Shown one piece after another: positions 18,544 through 27,171 of a stretch of DNA of 36,757 nt (position 1 is the first letter of the stretch; each line of letters begins with the position of its first letter). The notes under the pieces were generated by a model. It saw nothing but the letters and a program-made list of their open reading frames with translations, had not been told where the DNA came from and did no database searches. Location: NCBI GenBank assembly GCA_026786145.1, contig JAJAYQ010000151.1, positions 1 to 36,757 on the forward strand. Direction: 5' to 3'. Origin of the DNA: Spirochaetaceae bacterium. GTDB taxonomy: Bacteria > Actinomycetota > Actinomycetes > JACCUZ01. The translations under genes and the position numbers were made by a program.

Positions 18544-19739
18544 GCGAGGCCTTTCTCGTCGACGGGGTGCGCACCCCCATCGGCCGCTACGGCGGCGCCC
18601 TGGCGGGCGTACGTCCTGACGACCTAGCCGCCTAAGTGATCGTGGCCCTGCGCGCCCGGCCCCCGACGGTCGACTGGGCGGCTGTCGACGACGTCGTCCT
18701 CGGCTGCGCCAACCAGTCGGGCGAGGACAACCGGAACGTCGCGCGCATGGCGCTCCTGCTCGCCGGGCTGCCCGAGTCGGTGTCCGGCACGACCGTCAAC
18801 CGGCTCTGCGGCTCGGGCGCGGACGCCGTCGCGATGGCCGCGCGGGCGGTCAAGGCGGGCGAGGCCGACCTCGTCGTCGCGGGCGGGGTGGAGAGCATGA
18901 GCCGCGCGCCTTTCGTGATGGCCAAGGCCCAGTCCGCGTACGACCGCGGCGTCGCCTTCCACGACACCACCCTGGGCTGGCGGTTCGTGAACCCCCGGAT
19001 GCAGGAGCGCTTCGGCACCGACTCCATGGGCGAGACAGCCGAGAACGTCGCGCAGGAGCGCGGCGTCTCTCGGGGCGACCAGGACGACTTCGCGTTGCGT
19101 TCGCAGCTGCGGACCGCGCGGGCGCAGGCGGCGGGCCGGCTGGCCGCGGAGATCGTGGGCGTCCCCGTGCCGCAACGCCGTGGTGAGGCGGTTGTTGTGG
19201 ACACCGACGAGCACCCCCGTCCCACCACCGCCGAGTCGCTTGCCGCGCTGCGTCCGGCGTTCCGGGAGGGCGGCTCGGTCACGGCCGGGAACTCCTCGGG
19301 GGTGAACGACGGGGCCGCCGCGGTGCTGGTGGCCTCCGATCGGGCGGTGGAGCGGTACGGGCTCCAGCCGCTGGCGAGGGTGGTCGGCGCGGCAACGGCC
19401 GGCGTGCCGCCGCGGGTGATGGGCATGGGTCCCGCACCAGCGACCCGCAAGCTGCTGCAGCGGGAAGGCCTGGCCGTGACCGACGTCGACGTGATCGAGC
19501 TGAACGAGGCGTTTGCCGCGCAGGTCCTTGCGGTGCTGCGTGAGCTCGGTCTGCCCGACGACTCCGAGCACGTGAACCCCAACGGTGGAGCGATCGCGCT
19601 GGGCCACCCGCTGGGCATGAGCGGCGCCCGGCTGGCGCTGAGCGCCGCACGGGAGATCGCCGACCGGGACGCCCGACGTGCCCTGGTCACGATGTGCATC
19701 GGCGTCGGTCAGGGCATCGCCCTCCTGCTGGAGCGTTGA
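18540..19739 (+). pseudogene. Thiolase (beta-ketoadipyl/acetyl-CoA type) interrupted by in-frame TAA
   Basis: From GTG 18540 the frame reads VSEAFLVDGVRTPIGRYGGA, a typical thiolase N-terminus, then hits TAA at codon 32 (18633-18635) where relatives have a Leu (..DLAAL-V-I..). The next codon is GTG (18636), and the same frame runs clean to 19739 with all catalytic parts: NRLCGSG (Cys90 counted from 18540), [39 protein letters not shown] and CIGVGQG. The type resembles PaaJ/PcaF, which cleaves 3-oxoadipyl-CoA. A protein restarted at GTG 18636 would lack the first strand and helix. Either a nonsense mutation, a sequencing error or readthrough/restart explains this. The gene is coupled to the upstream GST-like gene by a GTGA overlap. 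Confidence 0.82.
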
Positions 19740-19757
19740 GCGTCGCCACCAGGACCG

Positions 19758-21287
19758 TCAGACGGTGAAGTCGACGCCCTGCGCCAGCGGCAGCTCGCCG
19801 CTGTAGTTCATCGTGTTCGTCGCCCGGCGCATGTACGCCTTCCAGGCGTCCGACCCCGACTCACGGCCACCGCCGGTTTCCTTCTGGCCGCCGAACGCTC
19901 CGCCGATCTCGGCCCCGGACGTCCCGATGTTGACGTTGACGATCCCGCAGTCCGACCCGTCGGACGCGAGGAAGCGTTCGGCCTCGGCGTGGTCGGCAGT
20001 GAAGATGCTCGACGACAGCCCCTGCGGCACCGCGTTGTGCAGGTCGAGTGCCTCGTCGAAGTCCGAGTAGGTGAGGACGTGGAGCAGGGGGGCGAACGTC
20101 TCCCGGCGTACGACCTCGGTCTGCGTCCTCACCCGGGTCATCGCCGGTTCGGCGTAGTAGGCGTCCGGCGCCTCCTCCGCCAGCCGTCGCCCACCGCCGA
20201 CGAGCACCTCACCACCGTCGGACCGCACCTCCTCGAGCGCCTTCTGCAGGTCGGCGAACGCACGGTCGTGGACAAGCGGCCCGACGAGCGTCGAGTCCGC
20301 GAGCGGGTTGCCGATCGGCAGGCGGCGGTAGGCGCTGGTGAGGCTCTCGAGCAGCTGGTCGACGACGGTCTCGTGCACGATCAGCCGGCGGAGGCTGGTG
20401 CACCGCTGGCCGGCGGTGCCTGCCGCGGCGAAGACGATGCCGCGCGTCGCCAGGTCGAGGTCGGCCGAGGGCGCCACGACAGCGGCGTTGTTCCCACCGA
20501 GCTCCAGCAGCGACTGGCCCAGCCGTGCCGCGACGCGCTGGGCCACCGCGCGGCCCATCCGGACCGACCCGGTCGCGCTCACCAGTGGGACGGCCGGGTT
20601 GTCCACGAGGCGGCCCGCCACGTCGGCGTCGCCGAGCAGCACCTGGTTGAGACCCGTCGGTGCACCGACGTCGGCGGCCGCCCGGTCCAGCAGGGCGCCG
20701 CAGGCCAGCGCGGTGAGCGGGGTCAGCTCGGAGGGCTTCCAGACCACGGCGTCGCCGCACACGAGAGCCACTGCGGCGTTCCACGACCACACGGCGACGG
20801 GGAAGTTGAAGGCGGAGACCACACCGACGACGCCCAACGGGTGCCAGGTCTCCATCAGCCGGTGCCCCGGTCGCTCCGAAGGCATCGTGCGCCCGTAGAG
20901 CTGGCGGGACAGCCCGACCGCGAAGTCGCAGATGTCGACCATCTCCTGGACCTCGCCACGCGCCTCGGAGCGGATCTTTCCCACCTCGAGGGTGACGAGG
21001 TCGGCGAGGGGCTCCTTGTGCTCGGTGAGCAGCTCGCCCAGCCGCTTGACCAGCGCCCCTCGCGCGGGGGCGGGCGTGGTGCGCCACACCTGGAACGCGT
21101 CCTGAGCGATGTCGACGGCACGGTCGGCGGCCCCCTGGTCGCCCCAGGCGACAGGCACCAGGTCGTCGCCGGTGATCGGCGTCCGCGAGGTGTGCGCACC
21201 GGTGAGGAGCGCGGCGTCGACCCCGCAGCGAGCAAGGGCGGAGCGGGCCTGGTCGCGCAGGTCCTCGGTGCTCGGCAGGTCGCTCAC
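19758..21287 (-). CDS. ALDH7 family aldehyde dehydrogenase (L-aminoadipate semialdehyde/P6C dehydrogenase-like)
   Basis: The 509-residue enzyme has the ALDH active site: LELGGNNAAV with Glu262 and AGQRCTSLRRL with Cys296. The C-terminus NIGTSGAEIGGAFGGQKETG, GGRESGSDAWKAYMRR, ending TMNYSGELPLAQGVDF, is the ALDH7 (AmaB/antiquitin) hallmark. These oxidise aminoadipate semialdehyde, in equilibrium with piperideine-6-carboxylate, to 2-aminoadipate in lysine catabolism. Start GTG 21287 overlaps the HglS stop as GTGA. The adjacent 2-oxoadipate enzyme strongly supports this pathway. The lysine aminotransferase that would supply the substrate is not in the window. Confidence 0.93.
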   Translation of the reverse strand: MSDLPSTEDLRDQARSALARCGVDAALLTGAHTSRTPITGDDLVPVAWGDQGAADRAVDIAQDAFQVWRTTPAPARGALVKRLGELLTEHKEPLADLVTLEVGKIRSEARGEVQEMVDICDFAVGLSRQLYGRTMPSERPGHRLMETWHPLGVVGVVSAFNFPVAVWSWNAAVALVCGDAVVWKPSELTPLTALACGALLDRAAADVGAPTGLNQVLLGDADVAGRLVDNPAVPLVSATGSVRMGRAVAQRVAARLGQSLLELGGNNAAVVAPSADLDLATRGIVFAAAGTAGQRCTSLRRLIVHETVVDQLLESLTSAYRRLPIGNPLADSTLVGPLVHDRAFADLQKALEEVRSDGGEVLVGGGRRLAEEAPDAYYAEPAMTRVRTQTEVVRRETFAPLLHVLTYSDFDEALDLHNAVPQGLSSSIFTADHAEAERFLASDGSDCGIVNVNIGTSGAEIGGAFGGQKETGGGRESGSDAWKAYMRRATNTMNYSGELPLAQGVDFTV

Positions 21288-22621
21288 GTGCTCGCTCCGG
21301 TCACGACCCCGAGGGTACGCAGGGCCCGCCCCACGGATGCGTCCCGCTGGCCTGCGTAGAGGCCGAACAGGTCGTGCACCGGACGGTCCAGCGCGGCCTC
21401 GATCCATGCGGAGTCGCGGTGCGAGCCGTCCTGCGACCGGTCGCTTTCCGTGTCACCGGCGAGGTTCGAGCGGAAGATGCCGGCCGCTGAACGCGGCAGG
21501 AAGTCCTCGTAGACGATCGGCTCCAGCTCGACCCAGCCGTCGTCCACGAGGGTCGTCAGGTCCCCGTCGGGGGCGCGGTCGTCGCGTCGCCGGTCCGGCA
21601 CGGCCCTGACGGTGTAGTAGGCGAGGTCTGCCAGGGCGAGGTCGCGCTCGGTGCGCGGCAGGTCCTCGACACCGGTCGCGTCGTAGCGGTCCCGTCCGGC
21701 CGGGGTCAGAGCGACGCCCCGGGACTCGACCTCGCCGAAGCGCACCCGGAGCGAACCCTGCTCGACAGTGCCGTCCGTCGCGCGCAACGTTCGCGGCTCG
21801 GCCAGCGCCCGGAAGGACGTCTGGCGCAGCAGCACCGCCGGGCCGTCGTTGCGGGGAGGACCCTGGATCTCGTCGATCATCTCGATGCCACGCCGCTGCA
21901 TCCGGGCGTAGAGCTCGTCGATGTCCAGGACGCGGGGAGTCAGGTGGTTGATGTGCGTGGAGCCCACGCCGCCGATGTCGGCCGCGACACTGGAGACACG
22001 CTCCAGCCGGTCGTACCAGTCGCGGTCGATCGGCTCGGGCGAGAGCGCGAACGCTGCTGTCGCGAGGTCGAGGAACCGGGCAGCGTCCGCTCCACCGAGG
22101 CCGCCGTCAGCCTCCGCACGGCCGGCGAGCTTGATGAGCTCGGGCGGGAAGAGGGTGCGGCGGGCCAGGAAGCGCTCGACCTCGTCCTGGAGCTCGGCGG
22201 GAAAGAAGCGACGGTCGTCGGTCGCGAGCACCGACACGAAGACGCGAAAGGGGTTGGCCGCCAGCTCGGCGGGCTCGACCGGGCGGAACGCCGTGGACAC
22301 CACCGGCACCGCCGCCGGCCCGGCGTCGCGCAGGTCGTAGAAGCCGACCGGCGACATGCCCATGGCGGCGAACAGGTCGCCGACCTGACGGAGCTCGTCT
22401 CGGGTGCCGACGCGGATCGCGCCGTGGCGCTCCTCGGTGACCCGCGCGATGCTGCCCAGCCGCTCGGCGGCCGGCCCGTCCGCAGCCAGCACCTCCTGGT
22501 TGACCTCGGCGGCCACCTCCACAAGGGTCCGGTAGGCGGGCACCTCCCCCGCGTACATCGTGGAGAGCCGGCGCGCGAACGCCGCCCGCAGCTCCGTCGC
22601 TCCGATGTCGAGCACCCGCAC
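21284..22621 (-). CDS. hglS: 2-oxoadipate dioxygenase/decarboxylase (DUF1338, HglS type)
   Basis: HglS converts 2-oxoadipate and O2 to D-2-hydroxyglutarate and CO2, using iron. The 445-residue protein has the family landmarks: EERHGAIRVGT (His66 and Arg70, matching metal and substrate residues of characterised HglS), SPVGFYDLRDAG, STAFRPVEP, STHINHLTPRVLDIDELY (metal His near 223-226), IEMIDEIQGPP, and GEVESRGVALTP (metal Glu near 297). It precedes the ALDH7 gene on the same strand, coupled by GTGA. GTG 22621 is used; GTG 22615 is an alternative. The product would enter the TCA cycle via a D-2-hydroxyglutarate dehydrogenase not seen here. Confidence 0.93.
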   Translation of the reverse strand: MRVLDIGATELRAAFARRLSTMYAGEVPAYRTLVEVAAEVNQEVLAADGPAAERLGSIARVTEERHGAIRVGTRDELRQVGDLFAAMGMSPVGFYDLRDAGPAAVPVVSTAFRPVEPAELAANPFRVFVSVLATDDRRFFPAELQDEVERFLARRTLFPPELIKLAGRAEADGGLGGADAARFLDLATAAFALSPEPIDRDWYDRLERVSSVAADIGGVGSTHINHLTPRVLDIDELYARMQRRGIEMIDEIQGPPRNDGPAVLLRQTSFRALAEPRTLRATDGTVEQGSLRVRFGEVESRGVALTPAGRDRYDATGVEDLPRTERDLALADLAYYTVRAVPDRRRDDRAPDGDLTTLVDDGWVELEPIVYEDFLPRSAAGIFRSNLAGDTESDRSQDGSHRDSAWIEAALDRPVHDLFGLYAGQRDASVGRALRTLGVVTGAST

Positions 22622-22638
22622 AGTCTGCCGCTGACATC

Positions 22639-23253
22639 ATGGCGCGCGTGACCCGGTGGGGCGGCGGCGGAGAGGTGACCGGCGAGACGTACGCCGCCCA
22701 GTTCGCGGCGCTGGCCGCCACCGGGGCGGACGTCCATGGCGAGGCCGGCCTGTGCGAGTCGCTGATGTCGCCTGGCGCCACGGTCCTCGATGCCGGCTGT
22801 GGGACGGGCCGGGTCGCCATCCGGCTGGCGGACCGGGGCTTCGCGTGCGTCGGCGTCGACATCGACGCCTCGATGCTCGAGGTCGCCCGGTCGGCCGCGC
22901 CAGGCCTGCGCTGGGAACAGGCGGACCTGAGCGAGCTGGACCTCGGTGAGACGTTCGACCTCGTCGTCGCGGCCGGGAACGTCGTGCCGCTGGTAGCCGA
23001 GGGGACCGAGGCTGCGGTGCTGTCCCGCCTCGCTTCGCACGTCAGGGACGGCGGGGTGCTGGTGACCGGCTTCGGCCTGGACCGGGCGCACCTGCCGGAC
23101 GTGGCGGGGCTGGTGTCGCTCGCCGACCTCGACGCGTGGTCCACCGACGCGGGGCTGCTCCTGGAAAGACGCCTCGCGACGTGGGACGGCGAGCCGTACG
23201 CCGGGGGCGGTTACGCAGTGAGCATCCACCGCAAGCCAGCGGTCGCGACCTAG
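22639..23253 (+). CDS. Class I SAM-dependent methyltransferase
   Basis: The 204-residue protein shows motif I VLDAGCGTGRVAIRLADRG, the acidic strand VGVDIDASMLEVAR, motif II-like WEQADLSELDL and a following FDLVVAAGNVVPL. No substrate-specific insert is recognisable, so the target is unknown. ATG 22639 is used, though GTG 22648 is possible; only 17 bases separate it from the divergent hglS start, so the two promoters must overlap or one gene is read from elsewhere. The stop shares CTAG with the convergent ROK gene. Confidence 0.88.
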   Translation: MARVTRWGGGGEVTGETYAAQFAALAATGADVHGEAGLCESLMSPGATVLDAGCGTGRVAIRLADRGFACVGVDIDASMLEVARSAAPGLRWEQADLSELDLGETFDLVVAAGNVVPLVAEGTEAAVLSRLASHVRDGGVLVTGFGLDRAHLPDVAGLVSLADLDAWSTDAGLLLERRLATWDGEPYAGGGYAVSIHRKPAVAT

Positions 23254-24293
23254 GCCCTCAGGCCCACCGAGGCTGCGAGCGCTGAACCGCGGGCACCGGC
23301 CATGTCCAGGTCGGGGACGATCGAGAAAGTGACGACCCGCTGCTGCTCGGCCCGCAGGGACGTGTGCCGGCGGACAGTGTCGAGGAACCAGTCGCGGAAG
23401 TGCGGGGCGGACTCCACCACACCGCCGCCGACGAAGTACGCGGCAGGGTCGGTGAAGTTCGAAGCGATGGTGAAGAGCCTGCCGAGCGCCATCGCCTGCT
23501 GCTCGAAGACCTTTAGCGCCAGCGGGTCTCCTTGCTCGCCCAGGGATCGCACCATCCGGGCCGCCGCCTTCGCGGAGTCAGCGCCGGCCAGGGGGTGGCC
23601 CGGGAAACGGGTCAGCCAGTAGGGCAGGAGGTTCATGGTGATGCCGGTCAGCGAGGCGACGCTCTCGGCGTCACCGCCGTTGCCGCAGTTGCACCCGGGC
23701 ACCGGCTGGTCGTCGGCGAGCAGTCCCTGCATGGGGATCATCACATGCCCGAGCTCCCCGGCCATGCCGGCTGCACCCCGCACCACCGTCCCCGCCTCGA
23801 CCACGCCACCACCGAGCCCGGTGCCGACGATGGCGGACACCGACGAGGTCAGCGTCGCCCGCTCGACGAAGTGGACGTGGTGGGCGTATAGCGCGGCGGC
23901 GTTGCCGTCGTTGTTGTAGACGACCGGGACCTGCAGGGCCGCTTCGAGAGCGGCACGGACGTCGAAGCTGCGCCAGTCCTCGTGACCGAAGTTGGTGGAG
24001 CCCAGGGAGGAGATCACACCGTTCGCACTGGCGGGGCCTGGCGTGTCGAGGCCCACCGCGCGGACCGAGTGCCTCGAGTGCCCGGTGGCGGCGAGGACGG
24101 CGTCGACCGCCTCGACCATGGCGGACACCGCGATGACGGGGCCTTCGGTGACCCGGCTCGGCGTCTCGCACAGGCGGTCCACGAGGAAGGTGCCGGCGCG
24201 GTCGAGCACGGTGGCGTTGTTGCTGGTGCCGCCGTTGTCCAGCCCGACGAAGACCTCGTCAGCAGCGCCCACCGGGACCTCCTCGTCGCTCAT
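23250..24293 (-). CDS. ROK family sugar kinase/regulator-like protein
   Basis: The 347-residue protein has the ROK fold: phosphate loop VGLDNGGTSNNATVLD, YNNDGNAAALYAHHV with the catalytic Asp, IVGTGLGGGVV, and MAGELGHVMIPMQG. The zinc-site segment reads GCNCGNGGDAES, where typical ROK proteins have CxCGxxGCxE, so one cysteine is replaced by Gly. There is no N-terminal helix-turn-helix, so it is a kinase rather than a repressor. The sugar is not readable. ATG 24293 lies inside the CATAC-N9-GTATG palindrome of the csoR promoter, so copper may affect it. Confidence 0.87.
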   Translation of the reverse strand: MSDEEVPVGAADEVFVGLDNGGTSNNATVLDRAGTFLVDRLCETPSRVTEGPVIAVSAMVEAVDAVLAATGHSRHSVRAVGLDTPGPASANGVISSLGSTNFGHEDWRSFDVRAALEAALQVPVVYNNDGNAAALYAHHVHFVERATLTSSVSAIVGTGLGGGVVEAGTVVRGAAGMAGELGHVMIPMQGLLADDQPVPGCNCGNGGDAESVASLTGITMNLLPYWLTRFPGHPLAGADSAKAAARMVRSLGEQGDPLALKVFEQQAMALGRLFTIASNFTDPAAYFVGGGVVESAPHFRDWFLDTVRRHTSLRAEQQRVVTFSIVPDLDMAGARGSALAASVGLRA

Positions 24294-24311
24294 ACGGTAC
24301 GGGGGTATGCT
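24291..24311 (+). promoter_or_regulatory. csoR leaderless promoter and CsoR operator
   Basis: CATAC-N9-GTATG (24291-24309) is a perfect palindrome with a G-run in the centre, like known CsoR operators. TATGCT (24306-24311) fits a -10 and lies 6 bases before ATG 24318, so the csoR message is probably leaderless. Bound CsoR would cover the -10. The left arm contains the ATG of the divergent ROK gene (24293-24291). Confidence 0.7.
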
Positions 24312-24317
24312 GTGTAC

Positions 24318-24617
24318 ATGAGCACCGACACTGCCATACACGGCTACAGCGCCCGCAAGGACAGCCACCTCAAGCGTCTGCGCCGCGTCGAGGGCCAGGT
24401 GCGAGGCCTCCAGCGCATGGTCGAGGAGGACCAGTACTGCATCGACATCCTGACGCAGGTGTCGGCCGCGACCAAGGCTTTGCAGTCCTTCTCCCTCGAG
24501 CTGCTCGACGAGCACCTCGCCCACTGCGTGGTCCAGGCCGCCCGGCGGGGCGGGACCGAGGCCGACGAGAAGGTCCGCGAGGCGTCCGAGGCCATCGCCC
24601 GACTCGTCCGGAGCTGA
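24318..24617 (+). CDS. csoR: Copper-sensing transcriptional repressor
   Basis: CsoR releases DNA when it binds Cu(I). The 99-residue all-helical DUF156 protein has the Cu(I) ligands Cys41 (QYCIDILTQ), His66 and Cys70 (EHLAHC), with the same spacing as characterised CsoR, and the basic helix HLKRLRRVEGQVRGLQRM. ATG 24318 is directly downstream of its -10, with no ribosome binding site. It begins the csoR-copZ-copA operon and most likely controls its own expression. Confidence 0.96.
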   Translation: MSTDTAIHGYSARKDSHLKRLRRVEGQVRGLQRMVEEDQYCIDILTQVSAATKALQSFSLELLDEHLAHCVVQAARRGGTEADEKVREASEAIARLVRS

Positions 24618-24661
24618 GCAAAAACCTTGACGTACCACGCCCACAGAAGAGAGATCCAGCG

Positions 24662-24889
24662 ATGAGCTCGACCGCCACCTATGGAGTCACCGGAATGACC
24701 TGCGCGCACTGCGTCAGTGCGGTGCGGGAGGAGATCGGCGAGTTGCCGGGCGTCCATGAGGTGAGTATCGACCTCGCCGTCGGGGGGACGTCCATCGTGT
24801 CGGTGACCAGCGACGCGGTGCTCGACGAGGCCCAGGTCCGCGCAGCGGTCGACGAGGCCGGCTACGAGCTGGCCGACCGCACGCCATGA
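24662..24889 (+). CDS. copZ: Copper chaperone, HMA domain
   Basis: CopZ carries Cu(I) in the cytoplasm and hands it to CopA. The 75-residue protein is a single heavy-metal-associated domain with GMTCAHC (Cys14, Cys17), [11 protein letters not shown] and the closing [12 protein letters not shown] 24662 has a weak purine-rich AGAAGAGAGA upstream. The stop overlaps the copA start as ATGA. Confidence 0.95.
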   Translation: MSSTATYGVTGMTCAHCVSAVREEIGELPGVHEVSIDLAVGGTSIVSVTSDAVLDEAQVRAAVDEAGYELADRTP

Positions 24890-27171
24890 GCCATACGACG
24901 CACAGCGGGCAGACCCTCGACCTTGCGATCGGCGGGATGACCTGCGCCTCGTGCGCCGCGCGGGTGGAGAAGAAGCTCAACCGGATGGCCGGCGTCGAGG
25001 CGACGGTCAACTACGCCACCGAGCGGGCCAGGGTCACCTTTCCCGCCGACATCTCGATCGACGCGCTGGTGGCGACGGTGGAGGCGACCGGTTACACGGC
25101 AGCCCTGCCGGCGCCCCCCGTGGCGACCGACACCGCTGACGCCCCCGACGGCCCGGTCGCGTCCGACGCCGCGGCCCCCTTGCGCCAGCGGCTGCTCGTC
25201 AGCCTCGCGCTCACTGTCCCCGTTGTACTGCTCTCGATGGTGCCCGCCCTGCAGTTCGAGTTCTGGCAGTGGCTTGCCCTGACGCTGGCCGCTCCGGTCG
25301 CGACATGGGGGGCGCTGCCGTTCCACCGGGCCGCGTGGACCAACCTGCGTCACGGCGCCGCGACGATGGACACCCTGATCAGCATCGGCGTCACCGCTGC
25401 CTTCACCTGGTCGCTCTACGCGCTGTTCATCGGTGGCGCCGGGGAGACCGGCATGACGATGCCGTTCACCCTGCTGCCGTCGCGCGGGTCAGGTGCCGAC
25501 GAGATCTACCTCGAGGTGGCCTCGGGGGTCACCGTGTTCCTGCTGGCCGGGCGCTACGCCGAGGCACGCGCGAAGCGTCGCTCCGGCGCGGCGCTGCGCG
25601 CCCTCATGCAGCTCGGCGCCAAGGACGTCGCGGTCCTCCGGGACGGCGACGAGGTGCGCATCCCCGTGCAGGAGCTTGCGCCGGGCGACGACTTCGTCGT
25701 ACGTCCGGGGGAAAAGGTCGCCACCGACGGCACGGTGGTCTCGGGCCGGTCGGCCATCGACGCCTCGCTGCTGACCGGCGAGTCCGTGCCGGTCGACGTT
25801 GGCCCCGGGGACACGGTGGTCGGCGCGACAGTCAACGCCGGTGGCCGGCTCGTAGTGCGCGCCACCCACGTGGGCACCGACACCCAGCTCGCCCAGATGG
25901 CCCGGTTGGTCGAAGACGCCCAGAACGGCAAGGCAGCCGTGCAGCGCCTCGCCGACCGGGTGTCGGCTGTCTTCGTGCCGGTGGTGATCGTCCTCGCCGC
26001 GGCGACGCTGGGGTTCTGGCTGGGCACCGGCGGTGGCGCGCAGCTGGCGTTCACCGCAGCGGTGGCGGTCCTGATCATCGCCTGCCCGTGCGCGCTCGGG
26101 CTCGCGACCCCGACGGCCCTGATGGTGGGCACCGGCCGCGGCGCGCAGCTCGGCATCCTCATCAAAGGCCCGGAGGTGCTCGAGTCCACCCGTCGGGTGG
26201 ACACCATCGTCCTCGACAAGACCGGCACGATCACCACCGGAGCGATGTCCCTCGTCGACGTCCTGCTCGCGCCCGGTGAGGACCGCGCGACGGTCCTCCG
26301 GCTCGCGGGTGCTCTGGAGCATGCCTCTGAGCACCCCGTCGCGCGTGCGGTGGCTGCGTCAGCCGCCGCCGAGGTCGGCCCGCTCCCCGGCGTCGAGGAG
26401 TTCGTCAACCTCGAAGGTCTCGGTGTGCAGGGTGTGGTCATGGGGGACGGCGTCACTCATGCCGTCGTGGTCGGGCGGGAGGCCCTGCTGTCCCAGTGGT
26501 CACAACCACTGCCGGACATGCTCGTCCGCGGGAAGGCAGCGGCTGAGAACGAAGGCCGGACCGCCGTCGCTGTCGGCTGGGACGGTGCCGCCCGGGCGGT
26601 GCTCGTGGTCGCCGACACCGTCAAGCCGACATCGGCCGAAGCGGTCGCGCGGTTCAGGCAGCTCGGGCTGCGCCCGATGCTGCTGACCGGTGACAACGGC
26701 GCCGCTGCCCACACCGTCGCCCGGAGCGTCGGCATCAGCGCGGAGGACGTCGTCGCCGAGGTGCTGCCGTCGGGGAAGGTCGACGTGGTGAAGCGGCTCC
26801 AGGCCGAGGGAGCCGTCGTCGCGATGGTCGGGGACGGCGTCAACGACGCGGCTGCCCTGGCGCAGGCCGACCTCGGCCTGAGCATCGGCGCCGGCTCGGA
26901 CGTCGCCATCGAGGCCAGCGACCTGACCCTGGTCCGGGGCGACCTGCTCGCAGCAGTCGACGCGATCCGCCTGTCCCGCCGCACGCTGCACGTCATCAAG
27001 GGCAACCTGTTCTGGGCCTTCGCCTACAACGTCGCTGCCCTACCTCTCGCGGCAGCGGGGCTCTTGAACCCCCTGGTCGCGGGGGCCGCGATGGCCTTCA
27101 GCTCGGTCTTCGTCGTGACCAACAGTCTGCGGTTGCGCCGGTTCCGGGCGTCCACGGGTGGGGCGGCCTGA
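24886..27171 (+). CDS. copA: Copper-exporting P1B-type ATPase
   Basis: CopA pumps Cu(I) out across the membrane. The 761-residue protein has one N-terminal HMA domain (GMTCASC, Cys20/Cys23), a linker, transmembrane helices, LLTGESVPV (actuator), the transport motif CPC (400-402, in [15 protein letters not shown]), DKTGTIT (phosphorylated Asp444), [12 protein letters not shown] (HP motif), [18 protein letters not shown], and the P1B-1 signatures AFAYN and [15 protein letters not shown]. All catalytic residues are present. It overlaps copZ (ATGA) and the acetyltransferase gene (TGATG). Confidence 0.97.
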   Translation: MSHTTHSGQTLDLAIGGMTCASCAARVEKKLNRMAGVEATVNYATERARVTFPADISIDALVATVEATGYTAALPAPPVATDTADAPDGPVASDAAAPLRQRLLVSLALTVPVVLLSMVPALQFEFWQWLALTLAAPVATWGALPFHRAAWTNLRHGAATMDTLISIGVTAAFTWSLYALFIGGAGETGMTMPFTLLPSRGSGADEIYLEVASGVTVFLLAGRYAEARAKRRSGAALRALMQLGAKDVAVLRDGDEVRIPVQELAPGDDFVVRPGEKVATDGTVVSGRSAIDASLLTGESVPVDVGPGDTVVGATVNAGGRLVVRATHVGTDTQLAQMARLVEDAQNGKAAVQRLADRVSAVFVPVVIVLAAATLGFWLGTGGGAQLAFTAAVAVLIIACPCALGLATPTALMVGTGRGAQLGILIKGPEVLESTRRVDTIVLDKTGTITTGAMSLVDVLLAPGEDRATVLRLAGALEHASEHPVARAVAASAAAEVGPLPGVEEFVNLEGLGVQGVVMGDGVTHAVVVGREALLSQWSQPLPDMLVRGKAAAENEGRTAVAVGWDGAARAVLVVADTVKPTSAEAVARFRQLGLRPMLLTGDNGAAAHTVARSVGISAEDVVAEVLPSGKVDVVKRLQAEGAVVAMVGDGVNDAAALAQADLGLSIGAGSDVAIEASDLTLVRGDLLAAVDAIRLSRRTLHVIKGNLFWAFAYNVAALPLAAAGLLNPLVAGAAMAFSSVFVVTNSLRLRRFRASTGGAA

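Noticed and set aside
19989-21359. Long plus-strand open frame opposite the ALDH7 gene
   Set aside because: Low-complexity Arg/Gly/Val-rich translation without motifs; the minus strand encodes a complete ALDH.
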